Origin: Actinoplanes solisilvae
Lineage (GTDB): Bacteria > Actinomycetota > Actinomycetes > Mycobacteriales > Micromonosporaceae
Reading direction: 5' to 3'
Assembly: GCF_003999975.1 (NCBI RefSeq)
Contig: NZ_RJAC01000036.1
Location: 1 to 64,000, forward strand
Length of the DNA stretch: 64,000 nucleotides
Positions 59,371-64,000 of the stretch are shown here, piece by piece. The notes under the pieces are model-generated. The model was not told the DNA's origin and did no database searches. It saw only the letters and a list, made by a program, of their open reading frames with translations. The translations under genes and the position numbers were made by a program. Every line of letters begins with the position of its first letter. Within the stretch, counting starts at the first letter, position 1.

Positions 59371-60003
59371 ATGAATAGGTCCGAGATTCGGATCCTGGAT
59401 CCACGGAAGGGAGACCTTGTCACTGTGTGCCGAGGTCCGACCGCATCGAACGCGTGCCCGCTGGCCGACGAGAACGGCGTCGTCGCGTGCGCGGGCTTTC
59501 TGATCGCCCCGGCCGACGGGGATCCCGAGTATTGGCCCCTCTCGATCCCGCGCGGGTACCTGCACTGTGACGTGCCCTGGAACGAGCGCGCGCGGACCTA
59601 CGCGAGGAAGGCCCAGAGGTCACACGCCCGGTGGGCGGAAGGGCTCGAGGCGGAAAGGGCGAGACTGTTCCGGCTGGCCGCGGCTGGAGACCGCAGATAC
59701 CGGGACATGGACGAGTACGAACTCAGAACGACCGCGCTGTGGCGCTGGCGGAAATCCCCCTTCGCCGAGGGCGACCGGCAGAGGGAGGAAAGGTCCCGCC
59801 ACCGGGCGAGCGCCTACCTCAGCTTCCTGAGGCATCGACGCAGTACGAGCGTGTCCTCCTCCTCCAGCCGCCAGGCAGGGGTCCCGTCGGTCCGGGACGT
59901 TCGGCCCTGCCCGGCCGTCCCGCCGTCCACCAGGCTGAAGGGAGATCAAGCGAGGAGAGACCCATGCGAGCAGCAGTCGTCACCAGCTTCACCGAACCGC
60001 TGA
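59371..60003 (+). CDS. Hypothetical protein overlapping the adh promoter
   Basis: 210 residues, no family recognised. The ATG follows GAGGAGGCAAGGCG. The first 155 residues look like a real protein: a strand-rich N-terminus with cysteines (LVTVCRGPTASNACPLADE), then a charged helix (RARTYARKAQRSHARWAEGL). From about 165 on the sequence is low-complexity (SVSSSSSRQ, then Pro and Arg rich) and covers the box at 59894 and the adh start. The true stop may have been lost by a frameshift, so the last 45 residues are doubtful. Confidence 0.5.
   Translation: MNRSEIRILDPRKGDLVTVCRGPTASNACPLADENGVVACAGFLIAPADGDPEYWPLSIPRGYLHCDVPWNERARTYARKAQRSHARWAEGLEAERARLFRLAAAGDRRYRDMDEYELRTTALWRWRKSPFAEGDRQREERSRHRASAYLSFLRHRRSTSVSSSSSRQAGVPSVRDVRPCPAVPPSTRLKGDQARRDPCEQQSSPASPNR
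59894..59907 (+). promoter_or_regulatory. DosR-type box
   Basis: GGGACGTTCGGCCC, 57 bp before the adh start at 59964 and inside the end of the preceding open frame. Confidence 0.68.
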
Positions 60004-60974
60004 CGGTCCAGGAGGTTCCGGTACCCGAGCCCGGCCCGGGACAGATCAGGGTCCGCATCGAGGCGAGCGGCCTGTGCCACACCGACATCCACGCCGCTCG
60101 TGGCGACTGGCCGGTCAAGCCCACGCCTCCGTTCATCCCGGGCCACGAAGGCGTCGGGATCGTCGACAAGGCCGGCGCTGACGTCACCGGGCACCAGGCG
60201 GGCGACCGGGTGGCGATCCCCTGGCTCGGTCACGCCTGCGGCACCTGCGACTACTGCGTCAGCGGCTGGGAGACGCTCTGCGAGAGCCAGCTCAACACCG
60301 GTTACGCGCTCGACGGCGGGCACGCCGAGTATCTGATCGCCGACGCCGGCTACGTGGTCGCCGTACCGGCCGGCATCGACCCCGCCGAAGCGGCGCCGCT
60401 CACCTGCGCGGGCGTCACCACCTACAAGGCGGTCAAGGTCGGCGGGGTCACGCCGGGTGACCGCGTGGCCATCTTCGGCATCGGCGGCCTCGGTCACCTC
60501 GCCCAGCAGTACGCGCAGATCTTCGGCGGCGAAACCATCGCGGTCGACGTGACCGAGGAGAAACTGGCCCTGGCCAAGGAGCTCGGCGCGGCCCACGTCG
60601 TCAACGCGGCCACCACCGACCCGGTCGCGGCGATCGAGGCGCTCGGCGGCGCCGACGTGGCGATCGTTCTCGCGGCCGACCCCAAGGTGCTCGAGCAGGC
60701 TCACGCTTGCCTGCGGCGTGGCGGCCGGCTGGTCCTGGTCTCGCTGCCCAAGGACAACACCATGTCGTTGCCGATCTTCCAGACCGTGCTCAAGGGGATC
60801 TCGGTGATCGGATCCATCGTGGGCACCCGGGCCGACCTGGCCGAGGTGTTCCGGCTGCACGCCGCCGGGCGCACCCGCGTGTTCTACGAGACGCGCGGCC
60901 TCGACGACATCAACGAGGCGATCGACGACGTGCTGCACAGCCGGGTCCCGGCCCGCCTGGTGCTGCTGCCCTGA
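59964..60974 (+). CDS. adhP: Zinc-dependent alcohol dehydrogenase (AdhP/propanol-preferring type)
   Basis: 336 residues. Catalytic zinc ligands are in ASGLCHTDIHA and PGHEGVGIV; four structural-zinc cysteines lie in ACGTCDYCVSGWETLC. The coenzyme fold is GIGGLGHLAQQYA followed by an acidic residue in IAVDVTEEKL, so NADH is preferred. It would reduce acetaldehyde to ethanol or oxidise alcohols. ATG at 59964 follows GAGGAGAGACCC. It is 17 bp before the acyl-CoA synthetase fusion, so the pair is an operon behind a box. Confidence 0.92.
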   Translation: MRAAVVTSFTEPLTVQEVPVPEPGPGQIRVRIEASGLCHTDIHAARGDWPVKPTPPFIPGHEGVGIVDKAGADVTGHQAGDRVAIPWLGHACGTCDYCVSGWETLCESQLNTGYALDGGHAEYLIADAGYVVAVPAGIDPAEAAPLTCAGVTTYKAVKVGGVTPGDRVAIFGIGGLGHLAQQYAQIFGGETIAVDVTEEKLALAKELGAAHVVNAATTDPVAAIEALGGADVAIVLAADPKVLEQAHACLRRGGRLVLVSLPKDNTMSLPIFQTVLKGISVIGSIVGTRADLAEVFRLHAAGRTRVFYETRGLDDINEAIDDVLHSRVPARLVLLP

Positions 60975-60991
60975 CCTCGAGGGGAACAATC

Positions 60992-63673
60992 ATGGACGGC
61001 GCCCTCCTGAACGCCACCACACACGTCCTCACCTCGGACGGCCGGATCGTCGAGATCCGGCCGGTGGACCCCGGTGACCGGCCGGCCCTCGCCGCCCTCT
61101 ACGGGCAGGCGAGTCCGGACAGTCTGCGGTCGCGGTTCTTCGCGTCGCCCGGCTCCGCGTCGCTCGCGGCGGAGGTCGACCGCCTCTGCCGCCCGCAGAA
61201 CACCCGGCACCTCGCCGTCCTGGCCGCCGAGGGCGACGAGGTGATCGGGGTCGCGGAGTGTGAGCGCACCGACGACACCGACCGGCGGGCGGAGTTCGCT
61301 GTGTTCGTCGCCGACGCGCACCACGGCCGCGGCGTCGGCACCCTGCTGCTGGAGCACCTCGCCACGCTGGCCCGGCGGCAGGGGATCGAGGAACTGGTCG
61401 GCGAGGTGCTGCCCACCAACATGGCCATGCTGCGCGTCGCCCGTGACCTGAACGCACACGCCTGGTCCCGGTTCGGCGACGGCATCATCGACCTCGGGCT
61501 CGGCACCGGGGACGACTCGGCGGCCGTGGACACCCGCGACCGCGTCGCCGAACGGGCCTCGCTGCGCGCCCTGCTCTCACCGGCCTCGGTGGCCGTCGTC
61601 GGGGCCGGCCACCGCCCCGGCGGCGTCGGCCACGAGACGGTGCGGGCACTGCGGGAGTACGGCTTCCAGGGCCGTCTGCACGTCGTCAACCGCAGCGGCA
61701 AGGACGTCGCCGGCATCACCGCCCATCGATCCGTGCGTGAGTTGCCCGCTCCCGTCGAACTGCTCGTGGTCGCCGTACCGGCCGACCAGGTCGCGCCGGT
61801 GCTCGCCGACGGCGCCCGGGTCGGCGTACGAGGGGCGGTCGTGCTCAGCGCCGGTTTCGGCGAGGCCGGGCCCGAGGGCCGTCAACGGCAGCACGAACTC
61901 GTCGCGTTCGCCCGCCGCCACGGCATCAGGGTGGTCGGCCCGAACTGCCTCGGCGTCGTCAACACCGACCCCGGTGTACGCCTGAACGCCAGCTTCGCAC
62001 CGTCGGCGCCGCTCGCGGGCGGGCTCGCCGTGGCGGCGCAGTCCGGAGCGGTCGGCATCGCGCTCCTCGACGACGCGACCCGCGCCGGATGCGGCATCTC
62101 CAGCTTCGTCTCGCTCGGCAACAAGGCCGACGTCAGCGGCAACGATCTCATCGCCTACTGGTACGACGACCCTGCCACGCAGGCGGTCGCCCTGTACCTC
62201 GAGTCGTTCGGCAATCCGCGCAAGTTCGCCCGGACGGTCCGCGCCCTGGGCCGCCGCAAGCCGGTGCTGGCCCTCAAGAGCGGCCGTTCGGACTCCGGGC
62301 GCCGGGCCGGCGCGTCGCACACCGCCGCGGCCGCGGCCCCGGCCGCGACCGTCGACGCCTTGTTCGCGCAGGCCGGAGTCGTCCGGCCGGCCGGCCTGGG
62401 CGAGCTGATGGACGCCGCCCGCATGCTCACCGGCCAGCCGCTACCGACCGGCGACCGTCTCGCCGTGGTCGGCAACGCGGGCGGCCTCAACGTGCTCGCC
62501 GCGGACGCGGCCGAGGCCGGCGGCCTGACGGTGCCCTCCCTGAGCCCTGCGCTGTGCGCACGGTTGACGGCGGAGACTCACGGCATCACCGGTCTCGACA
62601 ATCCGATCGACCTGGGGGCGGGCGCACCGGCCGCCGTTTTCGCGTCGGCCGCGGAGATCGTCGCCTCCTCCGGTGAGGCGGACATGCTCCTGCTGGTCAT
62701 CATCGGCACGCGGGCCAACGACACCGCCGGCATCCGGGACGCGCTGGCTGCCGTGGTCGACCGGCACCCCGCCCTGGCGGTCGCGGCCGTCGTGATCGGC
62801 GCCGAGGACGTCGTTCGACTCGGCGCCCGGGGCGCGCCCGTCTATCCCTTGCCGGAACGAGCGGTCCAGGCGCTGGCCCACGCCTCCCGGTATGCGCGGT
62901 GGCGAAACCAGCCGCTGGGTCGGCGTCCCGAGCTGGCCGGCGTGCGCACCGGCGAAGCACGGGCGGCGGTGGAGGCGGCCCTGGCCGGCGGAGGGGGATG
63001 GCAGAGTTACCGGCGCACGGCCGAGATCCTCACGGCGTACGGTATTCCGCTGCTCCCGGCGACGCTGTGCGCCACACCGGCCGAGGCGATGGCCGCCGCC
63101 GCGCGGATCGGCTATCCGGTGGTACTCAAGTGCGCCGACTCCGAGCTGGTGCACAAGACCGACTCGGGCGGCGTACGCCTCGATCTGACCGGCCCGGAAG
63201 AGGTCGAGGAGGCCTTCGCGAAGGTGTCGGCCGCCGGCCGCCCCGGCACCGGTGTGCTCGTCCAGCGACAGCACAGCGCGCCGGTCGAGCTCGTCGCCGG
63301 GGTGGCGCACGACCCGCTGTTCGGCTCGGTGGTGCTCCTCGGGCTGGGCGGGGTGCACACCGACCTGCTCGGCGATCGCGCTTTGCGGCTGGTCCCGGTG
63401 ACCGATCGCGATGCCGGACGGATGTGGCGCGGCCTGCGCGGCGCGCCCCTGCTGACCGGATACCGCGGGTCGCCACCGGCCGACACGGCCGCCCTGGAGG
63501 ACCTGATGCTGCGAGTCGGCCGGCTGGCTGAGGACTTTCCCGAGGTCGCCGAGCTCGACCTCAATCCCGTACTCGCCGGTCCCGGCGGCGTCGTCGCGGT
63601 GGACGCCAAGCTGCGTCTCGCGCCGGCCGGCCGGGAACCGGATGCCACGTCACGCGCGTTGCGCGCGGTCTAG
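60992..63673 (+). CDS. GNAT acetyltransferase fused to NDP-forming acyl-CoA synthetase
   Basis: 893 residues. An N-terminal GNAT domain (about 15-165) has the acetyl-CoA loop HHGRGVGTLLLEHL. A CoA-binding domain (about 190-330, SPASVAVVGAGHRPGGVG) and ligase domain (about 340-490) follow, with the phospho-histidine motif GASHTAAAAAP, then an ATP-grasp domain (about 670-890, GYPVVLKCADSELVHKTDSG). The histidine is kept, unlike in Pat-type regulators that lost it, so acetyl-CoA + ADP + Pi to acetate + ATP is plausible. The GNAT might acetylate proteins in response to acyl-CoA. ATG follows GAGGGGAACAATC. Confidence 0.87.
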   Translation: MDGALLNATTHVLTSDGRIVEIRPVDPGDRPALAALYGQASPDSLRSRFFASPGSASLAAEVDRLCRPQNTRHLAVLAAEGDEVIGVAECERTDDTDRRAEFAVFVADAHHGRGVGTLLLEHLATLARRQGIEELVGEVLPTNMAMLRVARDLNAHAWSRFGDGIIDLGLGTGDDSAAVDTRDRVAERASLRALLSPASVAVVGAGHRPGGVGHETVRALREYGFQGRLHVVNRSGKDVAGITAHRSVRELPAPVELLVVAVPADQVAPVLADGARVGVRGAVVLSAGFGEAGPEGRQRQHELVAFARRHGIRVVGPNCLGVVNTDPGVRLNASFAPSAPLAGGLAVAAQSGAVGIALLDDATRAGCGISSFVSLGNKADVSGNDLIAYWYDDPATQAVALYLESFGNPRKFARTVRALGRRKPVLALKSGRSDSGRRAGASHTAAAAAPAATVDALFAQAGVVRPAGLGELMDAARMLTGQPLPTGDRLAVVGNAGGLNVLAADAAEAGGLTVPSLSPALCARLTAETHGITGLDNPIDLGAGAPAAVFASAAEIVASSGEADMLLLVIIGTRANDTAGIRDALAAVVDRHPALAVAAVVIGAEDVVRLGARGAPVYPLPERAVQALAHASRYARWRNQPLGRRPELAGVRTGEARAAVEAALAGGGGWQSYRRTAEILTAYGIPLLPATLCATPAEAMAAAARIGYPVVLKCADSELVHKTDSGGVRLDLTGPEEVEEAFAKVSAAGRPGTGVLVQRQHSAPVELVAGVAHDPLFGSVVLLGLGGVHTDLLGDRALRLVPVTDRDAGRMWRGLRGAPLLTGYRGSPPADTAALEDLMLRVGRLAEDFPEVAELDLNPVLAGPGGVVAVDAKLRLAPAGREPDATSRALRAV

Positions 63674-63693
63674 CGCCTCGGAAGGAGGCCGTC

Positions 63694-64000
63694 ATGACCA
63701 GCCAGAAGATCATCGTCGGGTACGACCGTTCACCGCAATCGAGGATTGCCGCCGGTTGGGCCCTGGACGAGGCGGCCCGCAGCGGAGCGCTCGTCGAGTT
63801 CCTCTATTCCTGCGAATGGCCCCTGGGCTGGGCCCCGGCGGCCGCGATGGTCCCGGCGACCTCGATCCTGCCCGCCGAGGAGATCCGGCGGGGCATCCGG
63901 GAGACCCTGGCCGAGGCCGTCGCCACGGCCGCCGCGACCCATCCGGAGGTACGCACCAAGACCGCGACGGTGGACGCCGGGGCGGCCCTGACACTGATCG
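63694..64000 (+). CDS. Universal stress protein, 5' part (runs off the window)
   Basis: The first 102 codons are present: KIIVGYDRSPQSRIAAGWAL, then LVEFLYSCEWPLGWAPAAAM and VRTKTATVDAGAALTLI. It aligns throughout with the frameshifted USP at 211-683 and with the fragment at 36381. ATG at 63694 follows GGAAGGAGGCCGTC. It starts 20 bp after the synthetase stop and is probably the third gene of the adh operon. The ATP loop lies beyond the window. Confidence 0.85.
   Translation, partial: MTSQKIIVGYDRSPQSRIAAGWALDEAARSGALVEFLYSCEWPLGWAPAAAMVPATSILPAEEIRRGIRETLAEAVATAAATHPEVRTKTATVDAGAALTLI

Noticed and set aside
1..64000. CRISPR arrays, tRNA or rRNA genes, insertion sequences, phage genes
   Set aside because: No regularly spaced direct repeats, cloverleaf-like or ribosomal sequence, transposase, integrase or structural phage motifs were found in reading either strand.

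Overview
This is high-GC actinobacterial DNA with dense, often overlapping genes, strong GGAGG-type ribosome sites and several apparently leaderless starts. Gene content and style fit Micromonosporaceae (Actinoplanes-like); that placement is inference. Most of the window reads as a very large DosR/DevR (OsdR-type) hypoxia and dormancy island. A 217-residue response regulator at 5356-6009 (-) keeps D54, K179, K182, N183, T198 and T205 at the same residue numbers as Mycobacterium tuberculosis DosR. A 574-residue GAF-GAF kinase at 10579-12303 (+) has a His at position 149, the haem-ligand position of DosS. A 14-bp inverted repeat close to GGGACCTTCGGCCC recurs about twenty times in intergenic DNA, usually 52-62 bp before a start codon.

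Layout. 0-22 kb: universal stress proteins (USPs), three Acg-type nitroreductase-like proteins, a CtpF-like P-type ATPase, DosR, DUF1918, acyltransferase, PNPOx-like and GerW-like proteins, a short ribosome-hibernation factor, DosS, several decaying genes, a DUF4389 membrane protein, a CBS-BON protein, and a pyruvate formate-lyase/activase pair. 22-26 kb: membrane alpha/beta hydrolase, TerC behind a yybP-ykoY (Mn2+) riboswitch, and a winged-helix regulator. 26-37 kb: cydABDC (cytochrome bd) with a box, an FAD monooxygenase pair, a SulP transporter with an upstream small membrane protein, and USP debris. 37-44 kb: a divergent nitroreductase, two OmpR-type two-component systems, VIT1-type and ferritin-like (DUF2202) proteins; no boxes seen here. 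44-48 kb: a sulfide:quinone oxidoreductase/TusE/DsrE operon and an alanine-dehydrogenase-like enzyme, both behind box variants. 48-56 kb: ordinary accessory genes (SDR, XRE, PadR, a PEP-synthase-like phosphotransferase, MarR, EAL-HDOD), again boxless. 56-64 kb: a fifth nitroreductase with a box, a chemoreceptor, then a box-led operon of zinc alcohol dehydrogenase and a GNAT-acyl-CoA synthetase fusion, and the start of another USP.

Taken together the box-bearing genes describe a low-oxygen programme: sensing (DosS), control (DosR), high-affinity respiration (cytochrome bd), sulfide oxidation, a possible mixed-acid fermentation route (pyruvate formate-lyase, alcohol dehydrogenase, ADP-forming acyl-CoA synthetase), ribosome protection, and stress proteins. 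The island is also being remodelled: at least five gene remnants or truncated copies of its own families (USP, acyl-CoA synthetase) lie inside it, some still carrying intact boxes.
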